Shown here in pieces: positions 34,472 through 43,808 of a stretch of 64,000 nt of DNA. A model generated the notes under the pieces. It was not told where the DNA came from. It searched no databases and was given only the letters and a program-made list of their open reading frames with translations. Numbering within the stretch: position 1 is the stretch's first letter; every line of letters begins with the position of its first letter. The DNA comes from an uncultured Psychrobacter sp. (lineage in GTDB: Bacteria; Pseudomonadota; Gammaproteobacteria; Pseudomonadales; Moraxellaceae), in NCBI GenBank assembly GCA_947489525.1, contig CANLDW010000001.1, positions 434,001 through 498,000 of the forward strand, written 5' to 3'. Made by a program: the position numbers and the translations under genes.

Positions 34472-36019
34472 TTAGAAGTCTTGTTTTGCTTGGTAAGATA
34501 GCTTCACACCAACGATATAGCCGTCGTTGTCTTCAGCATCTACAACAACTTTACCTGTTGGCAGTTGACCTTCAGCGTCACCGAACCACAGATATTTACC
34601 GCCTGCCGAGACCGCCCATTCTTTAGTGACGTTATACTTAGCCCCCAAACCGACACTATAGTAGCCTTCAATCGGACCCAGTGATGTAGTTGGATCACCA
34701 GCACCACTATCCCAGCCTACAGTACCACTAACGGCAAGCTCTGGAGCCAGACGCTTAGCCAGACCAAGCTCTACTTGCCATTGGTCATCTTCGTACTCAA
34801 CTATATTTAAACCGTCAGGCCCAAAACTGCGTTTACTGACCTCATTATATAAAGGCGGCGTAATTTTAAAATCGCCCCATGGCACCCAGCGTACTTTTGC
34901 CGTCGCTAGAGTCGTTGGATTAATCCCTGTTTGAAAATCAAAATTGACCGACTCAGGAGTTGTGATCTCTGTTCTGCTTCGCTGCGTAGCGGCATTCGCG
35001 CCTCTAGCTGCTGCCGCTTCAGCAGAAGCACCTGCTCTGAGGGCGGTTTGCTCAGCTATAATACCTACTAAAGGATAAGTCTCAAAAGTATCGAACTTAT
35101 GATCGATCTCAGAGCGGTAAGTCAGTGCTGCTTTTAGTGCGATTTCAGGTTTGCTATAGGAGAGTCCGGCGATCCAGCCATAATCGGTATCGGGATTATT
35201 GTTAGAAGTATAACCAGTAGCTGGACCATAGGCCAGGCCACGTAATTTAGTTTCTGACTTGATGCGCTGAGCGACAGGACCACCGTAGACTTGAAATTCT
35301 TTTTGTGGACCAAACTTAGCGCCAAGCATCGCGGTTAGGTTGTTACTACGAACTTCTACATTCGTGTTCTCACCTGCACTACCAGCTTCGGCTCGAGCAA
35401 TTGCACCTACAGTACCTAAAGCAGTCGCCTGTTCTCCGAGTTGACGTGCTGCTTGTCCTTGAGCTTGAGCTTGAGCAGCTAATTCTTGGGCTTGCTGAGG
35501 ATCAGTAGCTGTTGCAGCTAGCTGGCCTAGACGCTGTGCTTCAGCAGCAGCATCTTGGGCACCGCCAGTTAAATTGTCTATAGTAGGTTGAAGAGTGCTA
35601 GCATTAAAAGCTCCTTCAGTTAACTCCTGAATAGAGTTGTTTATATCCCCGCGTGATACAAAGTTACCATCAGTATATTCAGCAGCCGCACCAAAGGGCT
35701 CATCGTAGATAATACCTACACTAAAAGTATCATTGATATCAGCTTTGACACCATAACGGAAAAAATCGTAATATTCAGCGATATCGCCTGTTTTTTCACC
35801 TTCTTCGTAGTCACTGACATTAGGATTTTCGTTTGCACTGTCTCTACCACTCACATCAGCATCAACATAAGTGTAAACGGCTTCAGCGTAAAGACCATCT
35901 TGAAAGAAAGCAGTGACATCTTGACCTGAACGATCTAGACCTGCGGCACTAGCTGCGCCTGCAACAGAGAAAGCAGCAATTGCTACTGTAAGAGCTTTTA
36001 AGTGAAAGGTAGTGCGCAT
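34472..36019 (-). CDS. FadL/OmpP1-family outer-membrane protein, paralogue A
   Basis: The 515-residue protein has a signal peptide (VAIAAFSVAGAASA) and a mature N-terminus AGLDRSGQDVTAFFQDG, like the hatch region of FadL-type porins. EPFGAAAEYTDG, NFDFQTGINPTTLATAKVRW and the closing YIVGVKLSYQAKQDF with terminal Phe are beta-barrel features. Family members take up long-chain fatty acids or other hydrophobic compounds. An Ala/Gln-rich helical segment (about residues 135-216, AQAQAQGQAARQ) replaces a loop and is foreign to E. coli FadL. A close paralogue lies 374 bases upstream. Confidence 0.88.
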   Translation of the reverse strand: MRTTFHLKALTVAIAAFSVAGAASAAGLDRSGQDVTAFFQDGLYAEAVYTYVDADVSGRDSANENPNVSDYEEGEKTGDIAEYYDFFRYGVKADINDTFSVGIIYDEPFGAAAEYTDGNFVSRGDINNSIQELTEGAFNASTLQPTIDNLTGGAQDAAAEAQRLGQLAATATDPQQAQELAAQAQAQGQAARQLGEQATALGTVGAIARAEAGSAGENTNVEVRSNNLTAMLGAKFGPQKEFQVYGGPVAQRIKSETKLRGLAYGPATGYTSNNNPDTDYGWIAGLSYSKPEIALKAALTYRSEIDHKFDTFETYPLVGIIAEQTALRAGASAEAAAARGANAATQRSRTEITTPESVNFDFQTGINPTTLATAKVRWVPWGDFKITPPLYNEVSKRSFGPDGLNIVEYEDDQWQVELGLAKRLAPELAVSGTVGWDSGAGDPTTSLGPIEGYYSVGLGAKYNVTKEWAVSAGGKYLWFGDAEGQLPTGKVVVDAEDNDGYIVGVKLSYQAKQDF

Positions 36020-36279
36020 TATTTATCTCCAAACGTCCTCATTGTTTTATTGTTTGCATACGCTCATTGCTGTTATGACCAGCATGAAATAGAATATACA
36101 ACCAACGTCCTAGAACGAATAGTAATAGCTTTTTGACACTAAAACAACAATTAAAGCACTATATTTCACATAAATGACTAGATAGTACACATGATGTGTT
36201 GCTTCTAATCGCTTTTACCTGAGTGAAACAACAGTTTTTATGAGTAGTTCGCCTATTTACTAAATTTAGCTTACGAAAT

Positions 36280-36314
36280 AAAAAAAAGCGATTCTGTCAG
36301 AATCGCTTTTTTTA
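36280..36314. terminator. Bidirectional-looking terminator between the FadL paralogues
   Basis: AGCGATTCTG and CAGAATCGCT form a perfect stem flanked by A-runs on the left and T-runs on the right, so it could act on either strand. It lies after the 36394 stop of paralogue B. The rest of 36020-36393 holds the presumptive promoter of paralogue A. Confidence 0.88.
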
Positions 36315-36393
36315 TAAAGAGCTTAGATAAACACTTGATAGGTTTAGCTATTTTCAATTATTTTAATTGAAACAACACTATTAAGCGTTTAGG

Positions 36394-37872
36394 TTAATTA
36401 AAATCTTGTTTGGCTTGATAAGATAGTTTTACGCCAAATATATAGCCATCGTTGTCTTCAAACTCGCTGACAATTTGCTGCGTGGGAATCTGACCTTCAG
36501 CATCACCGAACCACAGGTACTTACCACCTGCTGATACTGCCCAATTATCCGTAAAGTTATACTTAGCGCCAAGCCCTACACTGTAGTAGCCTTCAATAGG
36601 CCCTAGTGAAGTCACAGGATCACCTGCACCACTATCCCAACCTATGTTACCTGATATGGCTAACGCAGGCGCTAAACGCTTAGCAAGCCCAAGCTCAACT
36701 ACCCACTGATCATCATCGTAACTGACTAGAGATAGACCCTTATCATCCTGTGTTGAACGTTTACTTATTTCATTATACAGGGGTGGCACAATAGAGAAGT
36801 CACTCCAAGGAACCCAGCGCACGCGTGCTGTTGCCAGTGTGGTTGGATTAATACCCGTCTGAAAATCAAAGTTCACTGACTCAGGCGTTGTGATATCTAT
36901 CTTACCCACTTGAGTAGGATTGCCTCCCAGAGCACCTACGAGTGGATAAGTTTCAGACAAATCATTTTCATGGTCGATCTCAGAGCGATAAGTTAATGCC
37001 GCTTTTAAGGCGATCTCAGGCTTACTATAAGAGATCCCTGCAAGCCAGCCAACGTCTGTATCAGAGCTAATATGCGTCGTATAGCCATTCGCTAAGCTAT
37101 AGGCATTTCCGCGCAGAGCAACGTCAGCTTTTACGCGCTGAACGACAGGACCACCATATACTTGAAATTCTTTGTTGTTTCCGAACTTAGCGCCTAATAT
37201 ACCTGTAACGCTTTCGGTACGTACTTCAACGTTTGTGGCTTCACCTTGAGTATTGAACTCAGTTTGTACTGCACTTAGCGGAGCTCCTAACCTTTGAGCT
37301 GTTGCTGCAAGTTCTTGCGCTCTTGCGCCTGATTCTTGAGCTAGTGCTTGCAGTCTTGCTGCTTCTACAAGATTACCTGCTTCTTGTGCCTCTCCTGCTT
37401 GCTGTGCAAACCTTGTTGCGTTAGCGCCTTGTTGCATAGCAGTATTACGTGCGTTGTTGAAGTCAGTGTTTAACGCATCAAAGCTATCATAAACACCATT
37501 CGTTAGATAACTGGTAGAACTATCAAGATCACCTTGAGCGACGAAGTTGTTATCACCCACATAGTCAGCAGCAGCGCCAAAAGGTTCATCATAGAGAATA
37601 CCGATGCTAAAGGTATCATTGATATCCGTTTTTACCCCGTAACGAAAGAAGTCATAGTATTCAGCAATATCGTCAATCTTATTGCCTGAGATATCTTTAC
37701 CTGTAACATCTGCATCGATATAGGTATACACCGTCTCGGCATAAGTTCCATCTTGCAAAAACGCAGTAACGTCTTGCCCAGAACGATCTAGTCCAGCAGC
37801 ACTTGCAATAGTAGTCAAGCTAAGACTAGCGATAGCTACGGTAAGTGTCTTTAGGTGAAAATTGGCGCGCAT
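36394..37872 (-). CDS. FadL/OmpP1-family outer-membrane protein, paralogue B
   Basis: The 492-residue protein is clearly related to the downstream gene, with the same signal peptide style, AGLDRSGQDVTAFLQDG, EPFGAAADYVG and a C-terminal 120 residues that are nearly identical (GWDSGAGDP, YLWFGDAEGQ). The divergent part is the Ala/Gln/Glu-rich insert at about residues 130-198 (FAQQAGEAQEAGNLVEAARL). It ends in Asn after Phe, slightly unlike the usual terminal aromatic. Each gene has its own terminator, so the pair is probably transcribed separately. The spacer to slyX (37873-38154) shows nothing further. Confidence 0.88.
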   Translation of the reverse strand: MRANFHLKTLTVAIASLSLTTIASAAGLDRSGQDVTAFLQDGTYAETVYTYIDADVTGKDISGNKIDDIAEYYDFFRYGVKTDINDTFSIGILYDEPFGAAADYVGDNNFVAQGDLDSSTSYLTNGVYDSFDALNTDFNNARNTAMQQGANATRFAQQAGEAQEAGNLVEAARLQALAQESGARAQELAATAQRLGAPLSAVQTEFNTQGEATNVEVRTESVTGILGAKFGNNKEFQVYGGPVVQRVKADVALRGNAYSLANGYTTHISSDTDVGWLAGISYSKPEIALKAALTYRSEIDHENDLSETYPLVGALGGNPTQVGKIDITTPESVNFDFQTGINPTTLATARVRWVPWSDFSIVPPLYNEISKRSTQDDKGLSLVSYDDDQWVVELGLAKRLAPALAISGNIGWDSGAGDPVTSLGPIEGYYSVGLGAKYNFTDNWAVSAGGKYLWFGDAEGQIPTQQIVSEFEDNDGYIFGVKLSYQAKQDFN

Positions 37873-38154
37873 GATTTCTCTCCAAACATCCCAGTTGACC
37901 TATTCCGACGCAAAGTGTCACAAAGCATCGGTAGGTGTGTTACCTCAAAGGAGTGAAATACTAATGACTTTTCGGTAACAAAACAACCTTAAAAGTTCAC
38001 GATAAGCCAATTGTGACTTAGCGGTCATTAACGTGGATATATTCGTTAACAGTCATTTATATATAAAGACGTGGGTTTAAAATGATTTACGTTTTTTGAA
38101 TGATTTAGTTTTTTGAATGGTTTACATTATTGAATGATTGACATGACTACATGA

Positions 38155-38427
38155 TCAATAGTGCGGCGGTCTGTCTTCTAGGACATCAAAAGGCGCAATG
38201 CTATCCTCTAGATGAGTCTGCGATTCTATTTGTTTATAAAGCATCTGCATTTGACGCTGCAAAGTTTGTATATGCTGGTCTTGACTAGTAACGACCTTGT
38301 CAAGGCGCTCTATTATAAGCTCAAGGTGCGCCATACTTGTCTGTAGCTCGATAATTTGTTCTGATAGCTCGCTTTGCTGGTCTTGATTTATAGAGTTTGC
38401 CACAGTATTAAGGCTAGGCTGATTCAT
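38155..38427 (-). CDS. slyX: SlyX family coiled-coil protein
   Basis: This 90-residue protein is a SlyX homologue. The central part ELSEQIIELQTSMAHLELIIERLDKVV predicts a coiled coil, and the C-terminus RPPHY is the family hallmark. The function of SlyX is unknown. ATG 38427 is chosen because the 46 residues encoded upstream in the same frame look non-coding, while the family begins near QPSLNTV. It stands divergent to uup. Confidence 0.85.
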   Translation of the reverse strand: MNQPSLNTVANSINQDQQSELSEQIIELQTSMAHLELIIERLDKVVTSQDQHIQTLQRQMQMLYKQIESQTHLEDSIAPFDVLEDRPPHY

Positions 38428-38692
38428 AATGTTCTCGATACGGTTGTAGATAATGAGCTGTAGGAACAGTGTATTCTTAGTTTTTGACAGCTTGTGGATA
38501 GATAATTGATTAGGGTGACTACAGTAAGCTTTCAGCATGTTATACTGCTGCCAATTTTGTGACAACTCCTACCTATTATTGTCGTCAGATATAGTCAAAT
38601 GACTTTTATAAGCTGAATGAAGCGTTAAGCCTACCCTTTTGCTCACTGTCTTTTGCGTTATTTGACACTACTATACAAATTTAAGATATTTT

Positions 38693-40627
38693 ATGGCACT
38701 GATACACCTAAAAGATATTCATCTTGCCTTTGGCGTGGCTCCCGTTTTAGATGGCGTTGATTTTTCGATCAATGCAGGAGAGCGCGTGTGTTTAATTGGC
38801 CGTAATGGCGAAGGTAAGTCGACTTTATTCAAACTGATTAATGGTAGTTTGCAACCTGATAGCGGTGAGATTATCACGGGCGGTAATGTGCGCATTGCTA
38901 TGCTTGAACAAGATGTTCCTGAGACCAGCGGACGTATATTAGATATCGTCATGGGTGGTAGTCGCCACACCGCTGATCTACTCATGAGCTATAACGAGCA
39001 GACTGAGCTGTGTGCAACAGGGGATATGCAGGCCTGTGAGCGCATGGCAAGCTTACAGCATGATATCGATGCGGTACACGGCTGGGATTTGGAGCGTGAA
39101 GCGACGCGCCTTATTACTACGATGGGGCTAGATCCTGAGGACGACTTGTCGTCCTTATCAGGTGGCCGTAAACGCCGTGTCTTGCTCGCTAGAGCTTTGG
39201 TGACTAAGCCCGATGTTTTGCTGCTCGATGAACCAACCAACCACTTGGACGTTGAGAGTATCGAGTGGCTTGAGCGCTTTTTACTCGAATGGCAAGGCTT
39301 GACTCTACTCTTTGTAACGCATGATAGAGCTTTTGTTAATAAGCTGGCAACGCGCATTGTAGAGCTTGATCGAGGTCAGCTTACCAGCTACGACGTAACC
39401 CAAGGTGCTAAAGGCTACGCGCGTTATCAAGAGTTAAAGGAGCAGCAACTACTCGCAGAGGAAAAAAACAACGCCAACTTTGATAAAAAACTGGCGGCCG
39501 AGGAAGTGTGGATTCGACAAGGGATAAAGGCGCGCCGTACTCGTAATGAAGGCCGTGTCCGCGAGCTAAAAGCACTCCGTGAAGAGCGTCGTGCCCGCCG
39601 AGAACAAGTCGGTAACGTCAATATTACTATGGGTGAAGGTGAAAAAAGCGGTAAGCTGGTTTGTAAAGTCAAAAACCTACATCTTGAATATGCTGGCAAT
39701 GTCTTAGTCGATAATTTTAGCACCACTATTGTGCGCGGTGATAAGATCGGTATTATAGGTCCAAATGGTGCTGGCAAAACTACCTTGATCAAAGCGCTAC
39801 TAGGTCTGTCTGATAATGAGATTACCAAATCAGGGACAGTTGAGCTGGGCACTAATCTGCAGATTGCTTTTTTCGATCAGCTACGTGACCAGTTAGACCT
39901 AGAAGCAAGCGTTGCTCAAAACGTCTCTGAGGGCTCAGATTTTGTCGAAGTTGGTGGTCGTAAGACGCATATTATGAGCTACTTGCAGGACTTCTTGTTT
40001 GCACCAGAGCGCGCGCGTACGCCTGTTAAAGCCTTATCAGGCGGCGAGCGCAACCGAGTGCTATTAGCCAAGCAGCTATTAAAGCCCGCCAATATACTTG
40101 TCCTTGATGAGCCAACCAACGATTTAGATATGGCGACGCTTGAGTTATTAGAAGAATCAGTCAGCAGCTTCAATGGTACTATCTTGCTTATCAGTCATGA
40201 TCGCTCGTTCATGGATAATGTTGTCACTTCCACCTGGGTATTTGATACCGATGAGGAAGGCAAAGGTGTGGTCAAAGAATATGTTGGGGGCTACCAAGAA
40301 TACTTAGTGCAAAAGCGCCGTGCCGAAGACCTTGCTAGCAAAACAACGCCCAAAACTGACACTAAGTCTACCGCGCAACAAAAAAAAGTAGCTGCGGCAA
40401 CTAAAACCGCCAAAAAGCTGAACTTTAACGAGCAGCGCGAGCTTGACAACTTACCTGATGAGATCGCGGCTCTTGAAGCGGAACAAAGCGAGCTCCAAGA
40501 TAAGCTCGCCGATGGTTCATGGTTCATAGAGGATACGGTTGCAGCAACAGCAGCAAGCGCGCGCTTAGTTGTCATTGAAGATGAGCTAATGGCGAAGCTT
40601 GAACGCTGGAGTGAGCTTGAAAACTAA
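38693..40627 (+). CDS. uup: ABC-F ATPase Uup
   Basis: The 644-residue soluble protein has two ABC cassettes without membrane helices. Walker A motifs are GRNGEGKST (about 37-45) and GPNGAGKTT (about 359-367), signatures LSGGRKRRVLLARAL and LSGGERNRVLLAKQL, Walker B LLLDEPTNHLD and LVLDEPTNDLD. The linker is basic (VWIRQGIKARRTRNEGRV). A C-terminal coiled coil (LNFNEQRELDNLPDEIAALE) identifies Uup among ABC-F proteins. Uup binds DNA and ribosomes and suppresses precise transposon excision in E. coli. It is a single-gene unit, divergent from slyX. Confidence 0.95.
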   Translation: MALIHLKDIHLAFGVAPVLDGVDFSINAGERVCLIGRNGEGKSTLFKLINGSLQPDSGEIITGGNVRIAMLEQDVPETSGRILDIVMGGSRHTADLLMSYNEQTELCATGDMQACERMASLQHDIDAVHGWDLEREATRLITTMGLDPEDDLSSLSGGRKRRVLLARALVTKPDVLLLDEPTNHLDVESIEWLERFLLEWQGLTLLFVTHDRAFVNKLATRIVELDRGQLTSYDVTQGAKGYARYQELKEQQLLAEEKNNANFDKKLAAEEVWIRQGIKARRTRNEGRVRELKALREERRARREQVGNVNITMGEGEKSGKLVCKVKNLHLEYAGNVLVDNFSTTIVRGDKIGIIGPNGAGKTTLIKALLGLSDNEITKSGTVELGTNLQIAFFDQLRDQLDLEASVAQNVSEGSDFVEVGGRKTHIMSYLQDFLFAPERARTPVKALSGGERNRVLLAKQLLKPANILVLDEPTNDLDMATLELLEESVSSFNGTILLISHDRSFMDNVVTSTWVFDTDEEGKGVVKEYVGGYQEYLVQKRRAEDLASKTTPKTDTKSTAQQKKVAAATKTAKKLNFNEQRELDNLPDEIAALEAEQSELQDKLADGSWFIEDTVAATAASARLVVIEDELMAKLERWSELEN

Positions 40628-41038
40628 GCCAATAGTCTAGTACAAAACTGTGTAGAAAATATGCAGACCAGACCTTGATCGACAGTAGATAAAAAAGTCT
40701 TAAACGGCTGCAAATTTAAAGTTCGTTATTCATAAAATGGCTGCTTTAAATTTTGGTGCGCTACTTTGGTGCGCTACAATGATAACTCACTGTTTAAAAG
40801 TAATAATAGAGGAGCTTGATACTTACAAGCAAATTCAACCCTCTAATATGTCCTATCAAGGTCGTTTTATTTTTGGCTGTGGAATTTATTTTATAACTGA
40901 AATAGCTTAGAATAGTAACAATTAGCAAAATTAGGCATAGCAAATGTGGCTTTAATCAGCATTGATTGATATGATTCATCCCTAAGCCACAAACCCAGTG
41001 TGGGATAATCCCATTTCATTTATCTGGAGGAAGTATTA
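40628..41038. other. Intergenic region before petA with tandem repeat and stem-loop
   Basis: The 411 bases contain no gene. They include two adjacent copies of the 13-mer TTTGGTGCGCTAC (40752-40764 and 40765-40777) and a possible stem-loop TGTGGCTT/AAGCCACA (40945-40952 with 40984-40991). The palindrome TGGGATAATCCCA (41001-41013) lies some 25 bases before the petA start and overlaps a potential -10 box. Confidence 0.6.
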
Positions 41039-41623
41039 ATGAGCAATGCCGAGGGCGTTAATGTACAACGTCGTAGAGTTCTCATTGCCTCAACAGCTGC
41101 AATCGGTGCAGTCGGAGTCGCTGCCGTAGCCACTCCTTTTGTCCGTTCTTGGTATCCAAGTGCAAAAGCTGAAGCTGCAGGGGCCGCCGTCACCCAAGAT
41201 ATTAGTTCTGTCGAAGATGGTCAGATGATCGTTATCAAATATCGCGGTAAACCTATATTCGTAGTGAAACGCACCCCAGAGATGGTAGACACCTTAGATG
41301 CGGTTAGACCGCTGCTCTCTGATCCTGATTCTAGCGCTTCAGTACAACCTGACTACTGTACCAATCCAATTCGCTCTATCGAACCCAGTATTTTAGTCGT
41401 CGAGGGTGTCTGTACGCATTTAGGATGCGCGCCAAACTATCGTCCCGATGTAGGGGCGGCTGATTTAGGTGGTAATGACTGGTATGGCGGGTTCTTCTGT
41501 CCTTGTCATGGATCAAAGTATGACTTAGCAGGACGTGTATATAGTGGCGTTCCAGCACCACTTAACTTACCAATCCCAGATTACAGCATGGATGGCACCA
41601 TCTTAACGGTTGGGGAGGCTTAA
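41039..41623 (+). CDS. petA: Ubiquinol-cytochrome c reductase iron-sulphur (Rieske) subunit
   Basis: The 194-residue Rieske subunit of the cytochrome bc1 complex has a twin-arginine-type N-terminus (NVQRRRVLIASTAAIGAVGVAA) that serves as signal anchor. The two 2Fe-2S motifs are CTHLGCAP and CPCHGSKYD. It transfers electrons from ubiquinol to cytochrome c1 on the periplasmic face. A strong ribosome-binding site (GGAGGAAG) precedes the ATG. It is followed by petB after one base and forms the petABC operon. Confidence 0.97.
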   Translation: MSNAEGVNVQRRRVLIASTAAIGAVGVAAVATPFVRSWYPSAKAEAAGAAVTQDISSVEDGQMIVIKYRGKPIFVVKRTPEMVDTLDAVRPLLSDPDSSASVQPDYCTNPIRSIEPSILVVEGVCTHLGCAPNYRPDVGAADLGGNDWYGGFFCPCHGSKYDLAGRVYSGVPAPLNLPIPDYSMDGTILTVGEA

Positions 41624-41624
41624 T

Positions 41625-42851
41625 ATGAGTATGGGCAAAAAAGTTATGAATTGGGTTGATGCGCGTTTTCCTGCGACTGAAACCTATGAATATCATATGT
41701 CAAAGTATTACGCACCAAAAAACTTTAACTTTTGGTATTTCTTTGGCGTGTTATCTATGATCGTACTTGTCAACCAATTGGTGACTGGTATTTGGCTAAC
41801 GATGATGTACAACCCAAGTGCGGAAGGAGCATTTGCATCGGTTGAGTACATTATGCGTGATGTAAAAGGTGGGTGGCTCATCCGCTATATGCATTCAACT
41901 GGCGCCTCAGCCTTCTTCGTCGTTGTATATTTGCATATGTTTAGGGCGCTGCTATACGGTTCATATCAAAAACCGCGTGAGCTTATTTGGCTTATCGGTA
42001 TGGGTATTTACTTAGCGTTAATGGCGGAAGGCTTCTTTGGTTATCTACTTCCTTGGGGTAATATGTCGTTTTGGGGTGCACAGGTTATCTTAAACCTACC
42101 AGCAGCCCTACCCGTTATTGGGGATGGTCTTGCAGAATGGGTACGTGGTGATTACATCATCTCAGGTATTACGCTAAATCGTTTCTTTGCCTTGCATGTG
42201 GTTGCTATTCCACTCGTCTTAGTCGGTCTGGTATTTATGCATTTGGTTGCATTGCACCATGTAGGTTCTAACAACCCTGATGGTATCGATATCAAAAAGC
42301 TAAAAGATAAAAATGGGGTGCCACTAGACGGTATTGAGTTCCACCCGTACTATACTGTTCATGATATGGTTGGTATTGTGGTCTTCTTTATTCTATTCTT
42401 TGCTGTAGTGTTCTTCTTCCCTGAAGGGGGCGGTTATTTCCTTGAACCACCAAACTTTGAGGCAGCGAACGCTCTAAAGACTCCGGCTCATATTGCTCCT
42501 GTTTGGTATTACACCCCGTTCTACGCTATCTTGCGTGCAGTACCTAATAAACTTGGTGGTGTTATCGCTATGGGCGGCGCGATTGCAGTCTTGTTCTTGA
42601 TACCTTGGCTTGATAGATCACCGGTACGCTCTATGCGTTATAAAGGTATCTTATCTAAGATTGCATTAACTGTATTTGCTATTAGCTTTATCGTACTTGG
42701 CTATTTAGGGGCAACGCCTGCGACGCCAACGGCGACGATCATGGCACGTATCTTTACTGTCTTGTATTTCTTATTCTTTTTACTCATGCCCATTTATACG
42801 GCTATAGAGACGTGTAAACAGCCACCAGAACGCGTTACCGGAGGTCACTAA
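41625..42851 (+). CDS. petB: Ubiquinol-cytochrome c reductase cytochrome b subunit
   Basis: The 408-residue integral membrane protein holds two haems b and both quinone sites. MHSTGASAFFVVVYLHMFR and FFALHVVAIPLVLVGLVFMHLVALHHVG carry the four haem-ligand His residues; GFFGYLLPWGNMSFWGAQVI and PAHIAPVWYYTPFYAILRA (the PEWY-like region, here PVWY) are Qo-site segments. Eight membrane helices are expected. I choose ATG 41625; a GTG start at 41610 would overlap petA. Its stop overlaps the petC start. Confidence 0.97.
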   Translation: MSMGKKVMNWVDARFPATETYEYHMSKYYAPKNFNFWYFFGVLSMIVLVNQLVTGIWLTMMYNPSAEGAFASVEYIMRDVKGGWLIRYMHSTGASAFFVVVYLHMFRALLYGSYQKPRELIWLIGMGIYLALMAEGFFGYLLPWGNMSFWGAQVILNLPAALPVIGDGLAEWVRGDYIISGITLNRFFALHVVAIPLVLVGLVFMHLVALHHVGSNNPDGIDIKKLKDKNGVPLDGIEFHPYYTVHDMVGIVVFFILFFAVVFFFPEGGGYFLEPPNFEAANALKTPAHIAPVWYYTPFYAILRAVPNKLGGVIAMGGAIAVLFLIPWLDRSPVRSMRYKGILSKIALTVFAISFIVLGYLGATPATPTATIMARIFTVLYFLFFLLMPIYTAIETCKQPPERVTGGH

Positions 42852-43567
42852 TGAACACCTTAACAAAATCATTAACTGGTTTGGGCTTAGGTGCAGCATT
42901 GAGCTTGACGGCTGGTACAGCACTCGCTGCAGGCGGTGGCGGCTGCGGAACCTTTACTAATGCTGAGGGTGTTGATGAGCACCTAGCTTGTCTTGAAGCT
43001 CCTATTGACTTTACCAATAAGGGCTCATTACAAAATGGCGCAAAGATCTTTATGAACTATTGCGTAGGCTGTCACTCAGCAAAATACGTTCGCCACTCAC
43101 GTATTGCTCAGGATTTAGAGATACCACCTGAGCTACTTGAGAAGTATTTGCTCGTGACAAGTGATCAGATTGGTGATCATATTGATCCTGAGATTGATCC
43201 TGAGCTACAAGCTTCATGGTTTGGCGCGGCGCCGCCTGATCTGTCGCTTGAAACTCGGCTGCGCGGTGAGGACTGGGTTTATACTTACCTATTAACTTTT
43301 TATGAAGATCCAAGCCGCCCTTGGGGCGCGAATAATTTAGTCTTACATAATGCTGCTATGCCTCACGTACTGCACAATATGGAAGAGGAACTCAGTGAAG
43401 AGGAGTTCCATAGTGAGGTTGGTGACTTGGTAAACTTTATGGCGTGGATGGGTGAGCCTGCGCGTCATGACCGTCAGGTTATTGGCTTCTTTGTTATCTT
43501 ATTTTTATTAGTGCTACTTATCCCTGTTTATTTACTCAATAAAGAGTTTTGGAAAGACGTTAAATAA
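42851..43567 (+). CDS. petC: Cytochrome c1 subunit of the bc1 complex
   Basis: The 238-residue protein has a signal peptide (LGAALSLTAGTALAAG), the haem motif CVGCH (Cys71-His75), WFGAAPPDLSLETRLRG, and a C-terminal anchor helix VIGFFVILFLLVLLIPVYLL. Met in NAAMPHVL is the likely sixth haem ligand. It passes electrons to soluble or membrane cytochrome c. The ATG shares one base with the petB stop, showing tight coupling, and a UUCG-loop terminator ends the operon. Confidence 0.96.
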   Translation: MNTLTKSLTGLGLGAALSLTAGTALAAGGGGCGTFTNAEGVDEHLACLEAPIDFTNKGSLQNGAKIFMNYCVGCHSAKYVRHSRIAQDLEIPPELLEKYLLVTSDQIGDHIDPEIDPELQASWFGAAPPDLSLETRLRGEDWVYTYLLTFYEDPSRPWGANNLVLHNAAMPHVLHNMEEELSEEEFHSEVGDLVNFMAWMGEPARHDRQVIGFFVILFLLVLLIPVYLLNKEFWKDVK

Positions 43568-43603
43568 GAAAGCATCAAAAAATTGTTGTCGCCATACTTA
43601 TTT

Positions 43604-43630
43604 AGGCACTACTTCGGTAGTGCCTTTTTT
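43604..43630 (+). terminator. Terminator of the petABC operon
   Basis: AGGCACTAC and GTAGTGCCT form a perfect 9-bp stem capped by a TTCG tetraloop and followed by T. Confidence 0.93.
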
Positions 43631-43808
43631 GATGGTTGCTTGTTGGTGATAATCACTAGTTGGTGATAATCACCATTTTGCACGTTTAAACCCTGATAAA
43701 ACTATCATGGTTATCTAGCCCAAACCCTTTAGGTTTACGCTTGGTATCTTGATAAACCCCCTGACTTTGTTTACGATAGCAAGTCTTGACCATTATCCTT
43801 AGGCTTTC

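Noticed and set aside
39427..39852. Minus-strand 141-residue Ser/Arg/Leu-rich frame
   Set aside because: Antisense to the basic linker and second ATPase domain of uup; composition is typical of a shadow frame.
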